Assembly: GCA_037367405.1 (NCBI GenBank)
Contig: JAZKJV010010627.1
Location: 372,001 to 436,000 of the forward strand
Length of the DNA: 64,000 bases
Source: Ottelia alismoides
Taxonomy: Eukaryota > Streptophyta > Magnoliopsida > Alismatales > Hydrocharitaceae
Direction of reading: 5' to 3'
Under the pieces are notes generated by a model that saw only the letters and a list, made by a program, of their open reading frames with translations, was not told the origin of the DNA and did no database searches. A program made the translations under genes and the position numbers. Shown piece by piece: positions 1 to 10,640 of this stretch. Each line of letters opens with the position of its first letter. The first letter of the stretch is position 1.

Positions 1-1194
1 ATGGAAGCACGATCCATGAGAGGGCTAGGAACACTCCAAAACTATGGCCCTGAGATGGGTGGGAGAGTCTTCGGATTGAGTCACTTAAAAAACTGGCCCG
101 ACCTGTATGGGCAAAAAGAGCTCGAAAAAAAAAACAAAACCAAAGGTCCTCCAGCCTAGGTACCCTACTAAAACAAGGTCAGCGGAACTTCTCAAAAACC
201 TTGATCCCAACGAAGTGTACAAACACCGTGAACTCGCTTAAAAATCATACAAAGGTCTGGTATCCTAGATCCACGCACTAGGCGACTCCTGCCTAACCGA
301 ACTTCCTATCTTCCGCCTAGTTGAGCAACACCGCGCCCTCACACGGTCAGGTGTAAGGGTCACCATGACCGGCATAATAAATTATAAGTCATCATTGATT
401 CACCAACATTGTTACTTACTTGACTACTCTTTTCTTTCTCAATCCATTCCGTGGTTGATTGCACATATCTATGTCTTTTGGTCAATGATCTTATTGATAT
501 CGCTGATTTACCATTAATTTCACTTATTTGTCTACTTCATCTTTTCTCAATCTCTTCTATGGTCAACTTTACGGATGTAGGTATTTTATCATACTAATGA
601 TATATAGTTGATAGATTTTACTTATTAACTAATTGATGAGGATTATTAGTCATAATGATCTCAGGAAATCATAGATTGGTTTGATTATATCTAAATTATT
701 TATTTAAGAATATATGACGTCCTAGACATTACCATCCTAATATTATCATTGGATAATAACTCTAAATAGGTCAACCATTTGTTGGCTCCTTAAGAGGAGT
801 AAATCAATATCCTAATATTTGTATTTAAAATATCTTCTTTAAAGTCATGAGACTTGGAGACTAATAATTAATCTGGATTTAGAATTCAATTCATGCAAGA
901 ACCCCCAATTCTCATCCTTAAAACTTGAGATCAATGGCCTAGTGATTGGTCTGAAAATTAGAAGTTAATTCTTGACAAATTCTCGGTATTTTATTTTTAT
1001 CTATTCCCTCTCTCTTCCCGTTTGATTGAGATTCTAATATCTAGTTTCCACTGAATATATAGAATCCTGATCTCACTCTCTCTGCTTCTGAAAAGGCCTA
1101 AAAGGCAAAGTGACTCGGGAAGAGAAGGTGAAGGCGGTTCCACAGACCATGATGAGAAAGGGAAGGCATGTCTAGTGACATTCTCGCGTGGGGC
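1..1194. other. Unannotated AT-rich flank
   Basis: I see no gene here. The first 350 bases are less AT-rich than the rest and could be the eroded edge of a retrotransposon, but no protein motif, LTR end or primer site is visible. The last five bases (1195-1199, TCTGG) are the left target-site duplication of the copia element that follows. Confidence 0.5.
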
Positions 1195-1199
1195 TCTGG

Positions 1200-2014
1200 T
1201 ATTGGGGATATTTGGACACAATCAACCAGGAATATCCCCTGAAACTGTCCTGCAACAAAGATGGCACAACGAGAAAATATATGTTCCCAACACGGGAACT
1301 CAATGGCAACAATGACAAGCAATCACCACAAGAGACAAGGATTTTTACGTGGAAACCCTTACTCAATGTAAGTAATGGAAATACCACGGGGCAAGACCGA
1401 CAACTAATCACTACGGTCAAATGGAGCCAAATGTTCTTCCCGATTTTGCTGCCCACAAAACTGAGGTACAAGCCACACACAATGGATAGTTCTTCAACAA
1501 GTATCAAACTATCCCTAGGTATCTAACTATACCAATATTGTTCTCAAAATAAGGAGATGGAGTATCTTCCCTTGTGGGCTCCTGGATGGAGACCCAAATG
1601 ATGGCTACGGCTTCTTGAGGTCGTCCGCAACGACCTCCCCGCTCCTCTCGAGCTCGCCCAGCACCTCTGCCCTCTGAACCCAACCACAGCTCCCAAGAGA
1701 CCCAGTTGCTACTTCCCTTGAGCACCGATGCTCGACTTCTCTCTCGCTCTCACTCTCCCGCTTACGTGGAGGAAGAAGGAGAAGATGGGGTTCCTAAACC
1801 CTTGCTACTGGCGTCGCTGGAAATGGGAATGACCGAATAAGGTCTTCGGTTCTCTTCTCTGGAATATGTATATGGCTGGAACGAATGGGGACGGATGGGG
1901 TACTTCCGTCCCTAGAATGGGGCGCAAAATCTGGTCATTTTGCACAAAAGACCCCTGCAAGAAAGGCCAAGGTGCAACTTTCCAAGTTGGGGCTGGACTG
2001 CAATATGCCCAACA
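1200..2014 (-). repeat. 3' LTR of the Tnt1-type element
   Basis: 815-bp LTR matching 6493-7234. It carries about 73 bp (around 1609-1680) that the other LTR lacks, so one copy has an indel. The next bases (2015-2032) read on the minus strand as a G/A-rich polypurine tract directly before the LTR. Confidence 0.9.
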
Positions 2015-2061
2015 ACCTCCCCCTCCAGCCCCAACGGGGAGGTGTTGCCCAAAGATGGAGA

Positions 2062-3660
2062 TCAAGAAGAAGTAACACCGCTCAGCTCTCTACAGAGCTG
2101 AAGCTTGTCACGAGTGACTGCCTTGGTCAACATGTCTGAGGGGTTCTCATCGGTGTGAATCTTCTTCAACATGAGTTGCTTCTGTTCAATTGCATCCCTC
2201 AGCCAATGGTATCTCACATCAATGTGCTTTGTGCGAGCATGGTGCATGGTACTCTTGCTCAGGTCTATAGCGCTCTGGCTATCACAAAACACAACTGGCT
2301 TACTGCCATCCAATCCAAACTCACTAAGAAAGCGTTATAGACACAACACTTCTTTCCCAGCCTCTGCTGCTGCAATGTATTCTGCCTCGGTAGTTGAGAG
2401 AGCAACACATTTCTGTAGCTTGGATTGCCATGATATGGTTCCCCCTGCAAAAGTAAAAATGTAGCATGAGGTGGACTTTCTCTGGTCTATGCCTCCTGCC
2501 ATATCTGCATCAGTGTAGCCACACATTTTGGGATCTGACCTCCCAAACACAAGAGACAAACTAGAGGTTCCTTTCAAGTATCTCAAGATCCACTTCACTG
2601 CCTCCCAATGGTCCTTGCCTAGGTTGTACATGAATCTGCTCACCATGCCCACTGCATGGGCTATGTCGGGTCTAGTGCAAACCATTGCATACATGAGGGT
2701 CCCAACCGCTGACTGGCATGGGATCTTGGTCACCTTTGCTTTCTCCTCAGAAGTAGAAGGACGTGACTCTTTGGTTAGCTTGAAATGAGAGGCTAAGGGC
2801 ATGCTGACAGGCTTTGCATTCTTCATGTTGAACCTCTCCAACACACGTTCAACATAGCTCTCTTGTGACAACCACAGCATGCGCTTCTTCCTGTCCCTTG
2901 TAATCTGCATCCCTAGGATGTGACTTGCCTTGCCCAAATCTTTCATCTCAAACTCTTTGGAGAGTTCTCTCTTGAGATTTGCAATGAGATTGGAATCATG
3001 ACCTACAATCAACATGTCATCCACATATATCAAAAGAATGGCGAACCTGTCATTGGGAAGACGATGAACATATACACATGGATCAGCTGTAGTTCTCTTG
3101 AAGCCTTGCTTTCCCATGAAAGCGTCAAACTTCAAGTACCACTGTCTCGAGGCTAGCTTCAAGCCATAGAGACTCTTTCTCAACCTGCAAACCATGTGCT
3201 CTTTCCCTTTCTCTTGAAATCCCTGTGGCTGCTCCATGTAGATCTCTTCCTTCAAATCACCGTGAAGAAACGTCGTCTTCACATCTATCTGCTCCAGCTC
3301 AAGGTCCATGCTAGTAACCAGTCCTAGCACCATTCTCACTGAATTCATCTTCACCACTGGGGAGAAGATCTCATCATAGTCCCCTCCTTCCTTCTGGATG
3401 AACCCTTTCACGACCAATCTAGCCTTGTACTTCACCTGCTTGCTGATGTCATCCGATTTCAGCTTGTAGACCCATTTGTTCTTCAAGGCTCTCTTCCCTT
3501 TAGGAAGCTCGACAGGATCATAAGTGTGGTTTTTCTTGAGAGATAGCATATCCTCATTCATTGCATTCTGCCAATGACCCTTGTCCTTATGCATCTGTGC
3601 CTCCTCAAAGGTGTATGACTCACCTGCATCTGTGAGCATCACATACGTGAAAGTGGGGTA
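2062..3660 (-). pseudogene. copia reverse transcriptase and RNase H
   Basis: The main open frame (2335-3642) encodes a copia RT. It starts in the linker with NKWVYKLK and reads on through KARLVVKGF, a DVKTTFLHGDL motif, the catalytic YVDD box within LLIYVDDMLIVG, and a C-terminal RNase H with the STTEAEYIAAAEA motif. The last 83 residues (2062-2313), with CDSQSAIDLSKS and RTKHIDVRYHWLRD, are in another frame, so a frameshift splits RNase H. Both the RT core and the RNase H core look otherwise complete, and this is the best preserved part of the element. The product would copy the element's RNA into DNA in virus-like particles. The frameshift and the upstream breaks argue that this copy is dead, although only point lesions separate it from a full frame. 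Confidence 0.9.
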
Positions 3661-3732
3661 ACAGGATGATGGTTGGTGTGTCCTCTCAGATCTCCTGACC
3701 TGAGGCTCTGCTGCATCTGCATGTGGATGGGG

Positions 3733-4267
3733 CTACTCCCCCTGCCCCAAGTCCCCTGGACCTGCATCAACGGGGTCTGCATCTGGCTCGCGCTGCTCTA
3801 GCTTCCCATCCTCTCCACCTGTACCTTGTACTGGAGAGGATTCCGTGTCCTCATCATTGTCATCATCCATGGAAAATTCATCTGCATCACCACTCTCAGT
3901 GGTGTCCTCAGCCAATGTCTGATTCTCATAGAAAATCACATCCCTATGCCTGGTGACTGTCTTCTTCCTTGGATCCCAAAGACGGTATCCAAACTCCTGA
4001 TCTCCATAGACAAGAAAAATACAAGGCAATGCCTTGTCATCCAACTTCTTTCACTGCTCCTTGGGTACCAATGCATACGCCTTGCATCCAAACACCCTCA
4101 AATGAGCATATGAGGGGTCCTTCCCTGTCCAAACACGCTCTGGAATCTGAAAACCCAAAGGAATTGATGGAGATCGGTTGACCAAGTAACATGCGGTGCG
4201 AACTGCCTCGACCCAAAAGGTCTTGGGCAACTTCGCTATCTTCAGATACAACGGACTCTCTCAACAA
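3733..4267 (-). pseudogene. copia integrase C-terminal region and linker to RT
   Basis: Overlapping minus frames carry the stretch that joins integrase to RT in copia polyproteins. AYLVNRSPSIPL, PERVWTGKDPSY and LRVFGCKAYALVPK (about 4051-4251) are the integrase core end. IFLVYGDQEFGYRLWDP (3733-4044) is the conserved 'GY' segment, followed by an acidic linker rich in D, E and G. Stops between 4037 and 4051 separate this from both neighbours, so it is a broken part of the same polyprotein and not a gene of its own. Confidence 0.8.
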
Positions 4268-4964
4268 TTGTCATGTTCATCCTCTCAGCTAGACCATTGT
4301 GCTGGGGTGTACCTGGCTCTGTCCTCTCATGCATGATGCCGTGATCTGCACAATAGCTCTGAAAGCTATGGGAGGTGTACTCTCCCCCATTGTCCGTGCG
4401 TAGACACTTCAACAATTTTCCTGTCTCACGCTCAACCATGTCATGGAACTTCTTGAAGCAATCAAAAACTTGATCCTTCATCCTCAGCACATACACCCAC
4501 ACCTTCCTAGATGCATCATCAATGAAGGTGACAAAATACATGTTGCCTCCCAAAGAAGCTGTGTCCATGGGACCACAAACATCAGAATGAACCAACTGTA
4601 GAAGGTCTCCCTTCACCTTGGATCTCGCTTTGTACGGTGCACTCCTACTCTTTCCAACCTCACATGCATCACAAGGAGACAAAGTGATGTCATTGTGGTA
4701 GGGGATCAACTCTCTCTTGCTCAAAAGCTGCAAGCCCTTCTGGCTCATGTGCCCAAGTCGGCGGTGCCATAAATCTGAATTATCTGCCTCACTAGGATGC
4801 AAACTGCCATCCATGACCTTCACTCTAGTCATGTAGAGTGTGTGACACAAACTGCCTCTAGCCATAGTGAGAGAACCCTTGCTAATCTTGCACTTGCTGT
4901 CGTCGAACTTCAGATGGTAGCCTTCACTATCAAGCTGTGAACCAGATATAAGGCTAAGCTGCAC
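4242..4964 (-). pseudogene. copia GAG-pre-integrase and integrase core
   Basis: This 240-residue open stretch starts in the GAG-pre-integrase domain. Its HHCC zinc finger is visible as LWHRRLGHMSQKGL followed by CDACEVGKS. The rve core follows, with the first catalytic Asp in LVHSDVCGPM, the second in LRTDNGGEY and the Glu in NGLAERMN, so the DDE triad is intact. Integrase inserts the cDNA into host DNA. The frame is lost just after the core at 4242, and a gap of stops separates it from the protease upstream. Confidence 0.9.
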
Positions 4965-5334
4965 ATTTCTTATATAGTCAGAAAAAGCCGAGGCTACCGG
5001 CTACAAGGTCCCCTTCTACTTCTCATTCCTCAAGGGCTTGTACCAGCTCTCACGATCGTCTAAGATGAAAGACGATTGAGTTTGGCTAGACAATTTACCT
5101 TCCCTTTCCCCCTTGCCCGCTGCTCAAGTTTTCCTGCAATATGGTTGGTCCGAATAATCTCGATAGTAGTTCCATGAACAATCCGTTGCGGGATTGGGTT
5201 TTTTTTCTCATGGAAATGCCATAAAGCGCGAAGCAACATCCATAATATGAAAACCAAAATCAGAATGAGGAAGAAACAGGGATGAGGCGCCCGCGCAAGG
5301 ACCTCAATTCTCCTCCGGAGGTCGAACCAAGGAC

Positions 5335-5661
5335 CTATGGAAGTCGGGTCCCCCCCGTCCCCATGGCAAGGCAACAGTGTCCTGAGGGAGGAGGAGGAAC
5401 ATGCCTCACATTCTGGAGTGTCATTGAGCACCCAACATCCGTCTGGATCGAGAAGGTGCCCATGCCAATAATCTTAGAGTAACTTTCCTTACCCATCAAG
5501 ACTCTCCCATAATCACCCCTAGTGTAGGTGGTGAAGAACTCCCTGTGTAGAGTCACATGATAGGAGGCGGCCGTGTCAACGACCCACTCCAAATCGCTTC
5601 CTGTATGTAAGCACTGATCCTGGATGGTGAGAATCACCTCATCTGCAATTTCATCTGCCAC
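5335..5661 (-). pseudogene. copia aspartic protease
   Basis: The 108-residue stretch contains WVVDTAASYHVT, the aspartic-protease active site of copia elements (usual form D-[ST]-G-A). Here the Gly after Thr is Ala, which would likely weaken the enzyme. [23 protein letters not shown] follows as in Tnt1-like proteases (positions about 40-60 of the stretch). The frame is broken on both sides. The protease would cut the polyprotein in the particle. Confidence 0.8.
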
Positions 5662-5760
5662 AACTGCAGCTACATTCCCATCTTCCTTTTTCTGATCTTT
5701 CTTGGCTTCAGCTTGCTCTCTCTTCCAAACCCTGCAATCTCTCTTCCAAAGACCGGGCTT

Positions 5761-6464
5761 CTAGAAATGGTGACACTTTCCTCTACCCTTGGACTTGTCT
5801 CTGGATTTCTTCCTCTCCTGTGACACTCCTCTGCTACTGGATCTTCCTCTCCTCTCAACTGCGTACACATGTGAAGAGGAGGATGCCTCTCCCGAAGAGC
5901 GATGTCTAATCTCCTCATTGAGGAGACTGCCCTTGACCATAGCCATGGTCAACTTTCTATCCTTCGCAGAGTTGCTCACGGTGACTACTAGAGTCTCCCA
6001 ACTATCTGGCAAAGAACCCAACAAGAGAAGTGCCTGCAACTCGTCATCAAGTGTCAAACTCATGGATGTCAACTGGTTGATGATGCTTTGGAAGTCATTC
6101 AAGTGCTATGCCACTTTGCATCAATCCTTGTATTTCAAATTCACAAGCTTTCTAATCAAGAAAGCTTTGTTGGTTGCGGTCTTCTGATCATAGAGCTCAG
6201 ACAACTTGTCCCATAGCTCCTTTGCATTCGTCTCCTCGGCCACGTGATGGAATACAGACATGTCAATCCACTTCCGAATGGTACCAATGGCCTTTCGATT
6301 CAACTTTGTCCACTCGCTTGTGGACATGTTCTCCGGCTTGGGCTCTCACCCTCCACCGAATCGTGGAGATCCTTGCAATACAAGATATCTTCCATCTTGG
6401 CCTTCCAAATCTGCCAGTTGCTACTTGTGAGCTTAATCATCGTGCCCTCATCATCTTTGCCCAT
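5761..6464 (-). pseudogene. copia gag (capsid), frameshifted
   Basis: The likely start is the ATG at 6464-6462, just after the primer site, giving MGKDDEGTMIKLTSSNWQIW, a typical Tnt1-type gag N-terminus (KLTSSNW). The frame ends at 6300 and continues in another frame at 6121-6327 (FHHVAEETNAKELWDKLSEL, DQKTATNKAFLIRKL) and a third at 5761-6102 (SMSLTLDDELQALLLLGSLP). These are the consecutive blocks of a UBN2-type gag. A CCHC knuckle would be expected near 5760, but only a serine- and arginine-rich stretch ending in KCHHF is seen. At least two frameshifts make this copy non-functional. Confidence 0.85.
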
Positions 6465-6478
6465 TTTGCACAACCTGT

Positions 6479-6490
6479 GCTCTGATACCA
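6479..6490 (-). other. Primer binding site, tRNA-Met(i)
   Basis: On the minus strand this reads TGGTATCAGAGC, the complement of the 3' end of plant initiator tRNA-Met, two bases inside the 5' LTR. It fixes the element's direction. Confidence 0.9.
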
Positions 6491-6492
6491 TT

Positions 6493-7234
6493 TGTTGGGG
6501 ATATTTGGACACAATCAACCAGGAATATCCCCTGAAACTGTCCTGCAGCAAAGATGGCACAACGAGAAAATATATGTTCCCAACACGAGAAATCAATGGC
6601 AATAATGACAAGCAATCACCACAAGAGACAAAGATTTTTAATTGGAAACCCTTACTCAATGTGAGTAAGGGAAAAACCACGGGGCAAGACCGACAACTAA
6701 TCACTACGGTCAAATGGAGCCAAATGTTCTTCCTGATTTTGTTGCCCACAAAACCGAGGTACAAGCCACACACAATGGATAGTTCTTCAACAAGTATCAA
6801 ACTATCCCTAGGTATCTAAATATACCAATATTGTGCTCAAAACAAGGAGATGGAGTATCTTCCCTTGTGGGCTCCCGGATGGAGACCCAAACTGATGCTC
6901 AAACCACAGCTCCCAAGAGACCCAGCTGCTAATGCCCTCGAGCATCGATGCTCGGCTTCTCTCTCGCTCTCGCTCTCCTGCTCGTGTGGAGGAAGAAGGA
7001 GAAGATGGGGTTCCAAAACCCTTGCTGCTGGCGTCGCTGGAAATGGGAATGACCGAATAGGGTCTTCGGTTCTCTTCTCTAGAATGTGTATATGGCTGGA
7101 ACGAATGGGGACGGATGGGGTACTGATGTCCCTGGAATGGGGCACAAAATCTGGTCATTTTGCACAAAAGATCCCTGCAAGAAATGCCAAGGTGCAGCCC
7201 CCCAAGTTGGGGCTGGACTGCAATATGCTCAACA
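6493..7234 (-). repeat. 5' LTR of the Tnt1-type element
   Basis: 742-bp LTR beginning TGTTGGGG on the plus strand and ending CTCAACA, followed by the right target duplication TCTGG at 7235-7239. Confidence 0.9.
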
Positions 7235-7239
7235 TCTGG

Positions 7240-8089
7240 TACAAGGGTCAAGTCGAAGAGCAGTCAGGTTGACGGGGAGGAAAAATTCTGAAGCTATTTA
7301 TGTGGTCTGTAACTAAGTTAAAGTTCATATAAAATCCTTAATTTTTCATCATCTAAAACATGGATTCAGAAGCCTAAGAGTTGGTTTGAAATTTAGGCAC
7401 AAATGCATGTTAAATGCCCAAATGTTTCACCCTTTAAAACATAAATTTTGGAATAACCGGTGCTCAGACAATATTTCAGATGTAGTTCTTATATAAGGAA
7501 CTCATTTACACGGCTAAAGAATTTTGAAATCATTATATCCCAAAGTTGTCAAGTCCAAAACTAACGGGGCCGTGGACTTTTGATGGTTCTACCCAAGTTG
7601 TGAGGATATTACAATTGATGGCATCGTCCACATAATGAAATGTGGGGTATTACTACTAAGCCTATCATTGTCAGTGGAAAACATGATTGCAAGTTTTCAA
7701 CCCTCGGTTCTAAGCATAATAAAAGAATCGTGTATTAAATTCCAATTAAAGCAAGGGTAACGTGGTTCCTGGCAATTGAGACATTAGAGATGCACGGATT
7801 TACAATGAAGAGGCCATAAAGCTGTATCTAAAAAACATTCTTATTAACAGAAAATCCATGATACCAAGCTCTTTTCATAACCCCTAACCCATAATAAATC
7901 TAACTCATTAGAGGTTGTCCAGTGCTAGTCTAGAATCAAACCAAGTGATAGTTAGGTACTTGGATCCAATAGGTAGTTTAAGTGCACCTTGATTCTATTT
8001 TGTTTTTCATTTTAAAACTAAGAGATGAGGGATCTATTCATATGGTTTGAATTAGAATCTAAATTACATAAATGTCAACAAGAGAGTGG
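7240..8089. other. Unannotated AT-rich stretch
   Basis: I see no coding potential or clear repeat here. It lies between the copia element and the gypsy LTR, and its left end is continuous with the sequence before 1195 once the copia insertion is removed. Confidence 0.4.
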
Positions 8090-9064
8090 TGTAGGATTGT
8101 ACCTTTGGATCTCCAAATTTGGAGATCAAATTATTTGATTTTGTTTTCAACAAATTATGCAACAACAACTTGAAAGCAGCTCCCTTTTTGAGCTTCTTGG
8201 CAGCAATTGGAGGCTTCAATCGAGCAGTACAGTGGGCTCCAAGAGCAGCTCCCTTTGGTTGCAAGTTTGTAGCAGCAGTTGCTTCCTGGAGCAACAGATT
8301 TGGAGCTTTCCAGGGGTTCTTCTAGCTGCTAGGAAGTAGCAGAACAACTGCTTCTGGAAAAGATAAGGCTGAAGGCTCCCTTCGTTGGGAGAAGATGGAG
8401 AGGAATTGAGAGAGGAAAAAAAGAGGGGATTTAGGACATATAAATAAGGGAAGTATGGGTTTTGTTATTTGACATATGGAGGAAGAAATTGAGCCAAGTG
8501 TAGGGGATTTTGGGGTTCAAATGGCTACTGTCGGTTGTTTTGTACGACAGAAAATTTGAATTAATTTATTTTTTTAACCATTTCTCTCTTTTACTTGAAA
8601 TACCAAAGTCGATCGTATTCTCACCTCTAGTCTCGGATTCTGATGTACAATAGCTCATTTTATCCGTCTATGAATGATGACCAAATAATATAAATTTCAC
8701 ACTTTTTTGATTCAAGATTGATACAGAAATTGACGAAGTATGCTCTTATTTTTTTATCAAAATTTGAGATTTTAAATTATCAAACAACCTCCGATCGATG
8801 AATGGTCGATTTCGTTGATCTTATTTCATCGAGACTATTTTTTTATGATGATCTCGTACTATTTTTTATGGTTTGGATTTTACGTTTTGACTTTTTCGAT
8901 GGCATGCATTATGATACAATTGATTTGTGATCGATTGATCTCAAACGAATTTTGATCTATGATCTATGGATCGATTTAAATCACTTAATATTGATCAATA
9001 GTTTTATCGGATTAAAGGGACCATAATCAGGTCGAGTTTGCGTTATTTGGATCTGGATGTCACA
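8090..9064 (-). repeat. Probable 3' LTR of chromovirus (Ty3/gypsy) element
   Basis: The right edge at 9064 reads on the minus strand TGTGACATCCAGATCC, the usual start of plant chromovirus LTRs. A minus-strand TATA-like stretch lies near 8440-8460. The left edge is approximate (TGTAGGATTG near 8090), because no second LTR is present to align. It sits just downstream of the chromodomain end of pol, as expected for a 3' LTR. Confidence 0.55.
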
Positions 9065-9281
9065 AATATAAAAACCTCAAAGAGAATCTCATCCTCGAGA
9101 CTCAGGTCAATGTAATATGCGTTATATCTAATTTTCACATATGATTTCTTGCCATAAAAACCTCAAAAGGTTTTGAACCCATAAAAACCACAAAGGAAAA
9201 ACAAGCCATATTCTTTCAATGCATATGCATATATATAATTAAATGGGCTTGTTTAATACTTACCTGAAAAGAGCTGCGGTA

Positions 9282-9974
9282 TCATGCTCGCATGTATACT
9301 TCAGTCTCCCATGTTGCCTCTTCGACACCATGTCGGTGCCATAGTACCTTGACTAAGGGAATCTCCATGTTGTGAATCTTCTTCACAGTATTATCGAGTA
9401 TCTGCACTAACCTCTCCTCGTATGTCAAGTCGGGCTCCACGTCAAGGTTCTCATAGCTAATGTCATGTTGAGAGTCATGCACATAATTCCTCAGGTTGGA
9501 TATGTGAAAGATATCATAAATGGATGATAGGAGTGGAGGAAGGATTACCCAGTAGTCCACCTTCCATACACAAGCGATGATCTCAAATGATCCAACATAT
9601 AGTGGCGCAAACTTTCCATGAACAACAAATCTCTATACTCCCTTCATGGGAGATACTTTTATAAACACCCAAAATCCCACCTGTATTTACATGAATTTTT
9701 TCAATGTGAAAGATTAAGTTAAATCTTAATAAGTCATATTTGCAAATTGCTTAAGAGAAGAGGATCGAGTTACATGGAACTCCAAATCTCTTCTCCAACG
9801 GTCTGCATAGCTCTTCTGGTGGCTCTGTGCTGTCAGAAGCTTCCACCTCACAAGATCAACAGTCTTCACAGTCTCCTTCGAGAGATCTACGGAGTAAAGA
9901 GCATGGTCACCTACCTCGCGCCACATGAGAGGTGTGAGGCATCTCAGCCCGTATAGGGCTTCGAATGGTGCCAT
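9282..9974 (-). pseudogene. gypsy integrase C-terminus and chromodomain
   Basis: The 9726-9974 frame carries APFEALYGLRCLTPLMW, the conserved integrase C-terminal box, with the SYADRWRRDLEF motif after it. The 9282-9560 frame has YDIFHISNLRNYV (the gypsy 'HVSxLRKY' box), then IPLVKVLWHRHGVEEATWE, a chromodomain core in which W and EEATWE are the conserved aromatic and acidic residues. Chromodomains guide insertion to heterochromatin. The two parts are in different frames, and after the chromodomain an early stop precedes the usual short tail. Confidence 0.85.
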
Positions 9975-10640
9975 GCCGATACTGGAATGATGGCTATTGT
10001 TGTACGTGAACTTTACTTGCGGGAGGTGGCCCTTCCAGGACCCTTTTCACTCAATAGTTCATGCGCGTAGAAAATCGTCAAGTGTCTGAATGGTGCACTC
10101 ACTCTGTCCATCGGTCTGAGGATAGTATTCAGAACTCATCTTCATCTCTGTATGTAGTAATGACCTATATTGGTGCCAATAGTGAGATGTAAACATCGAG
10201 TCTCTATTAGACACTACCTAATGGTATACCATGAAGCCTGATAATGTTCTGCACATATTACCTGGCCAATGTAGATGGAGTGTAGATCATGATGACAGTT
10301 ATGAAATGGGATGACTTGGTCAACCTATCGACAACGACACAAATAGCATCATGGACACCTGATATCCTTGACAATCCAGTGACAAAATCCATATAGATAT
10401 TCTGCAACTTCCACTCGGGAATGGGGAGAGACTGCAACAACCCTGGCGGTCTCCTACGCTCTACCTTGACCATCTAACAATTCAAGCATCTGCTAACATG
10501 TTGTGCCATATCTCGCTTCATTCCGCCCCCTAAAAATATCGATGTAAACCACAATGCCTCTTTGTGCTGCCTGAATGAATAGACGATCGTGAACTGTGTG
10601 CTTCATCAAGAATATCTCTGCGTAACTGCTCATCGTCGGG
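9975..10640 (-). pseudogene. gypsy integrase core (degenerate)
   Basis: The 10258-10473 frame has [20 protein letters not shown] followed by [20 protein letters not shown], the start of the rve core with the first Asp in MDFVTGL and the next in [12 protein letters not shown]. Further core pieces toward 9975 are interrupted by stops. It is part of the same decayed polyprotein. Confidence 0.75.

Larger units (their letters stand above)
1200..7234 (-). mobile_element. Complete, decayed Ty1/copia (Tnt1/Tork-type) retrotransposon
   Basis: The element is bounded by two LTRs (1200-2014 and 6493-7234) and flanked by the 5-bp duplication TCTGG at 1195-1199 and 7235-7239. LTR ends are the inverted pair TGTTGGG and CCCAACA; the left copy has lost the G of its TG. 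A tRNA-Met primer site lies at 6479-6490 and a purine-rich tract next to the left LTR, so the element reads on the minus strand. Internal order is gag, protease, integrase, RT, RNase H, which is the copia order. The RNase H tail, with a DSQSAIDLSK motif followed by RTKHIDVRYH, is typical of the Tork/Tnt1 lineage. Reading frames are broken in several places, so it is not autonomous. It lies upstream of the ZIFL gene. Confidence 0.9.

Noticed and set aside
1188..1526. 112-residue ORF on the plus strand, with a similar 191-residue one at 6244-6819
   Set aside because: Both are read through the copia LTRs against the element's direction, and their similarity is the LTR identity.
6479..6490. tRNA-Met-like sequence, also at 20230, 22276, 34049, 39284, 42857 and 45825
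   Set aside because: These are retrotransposon primer sites complementary to the tRNA 3' end, not tRNA genes.
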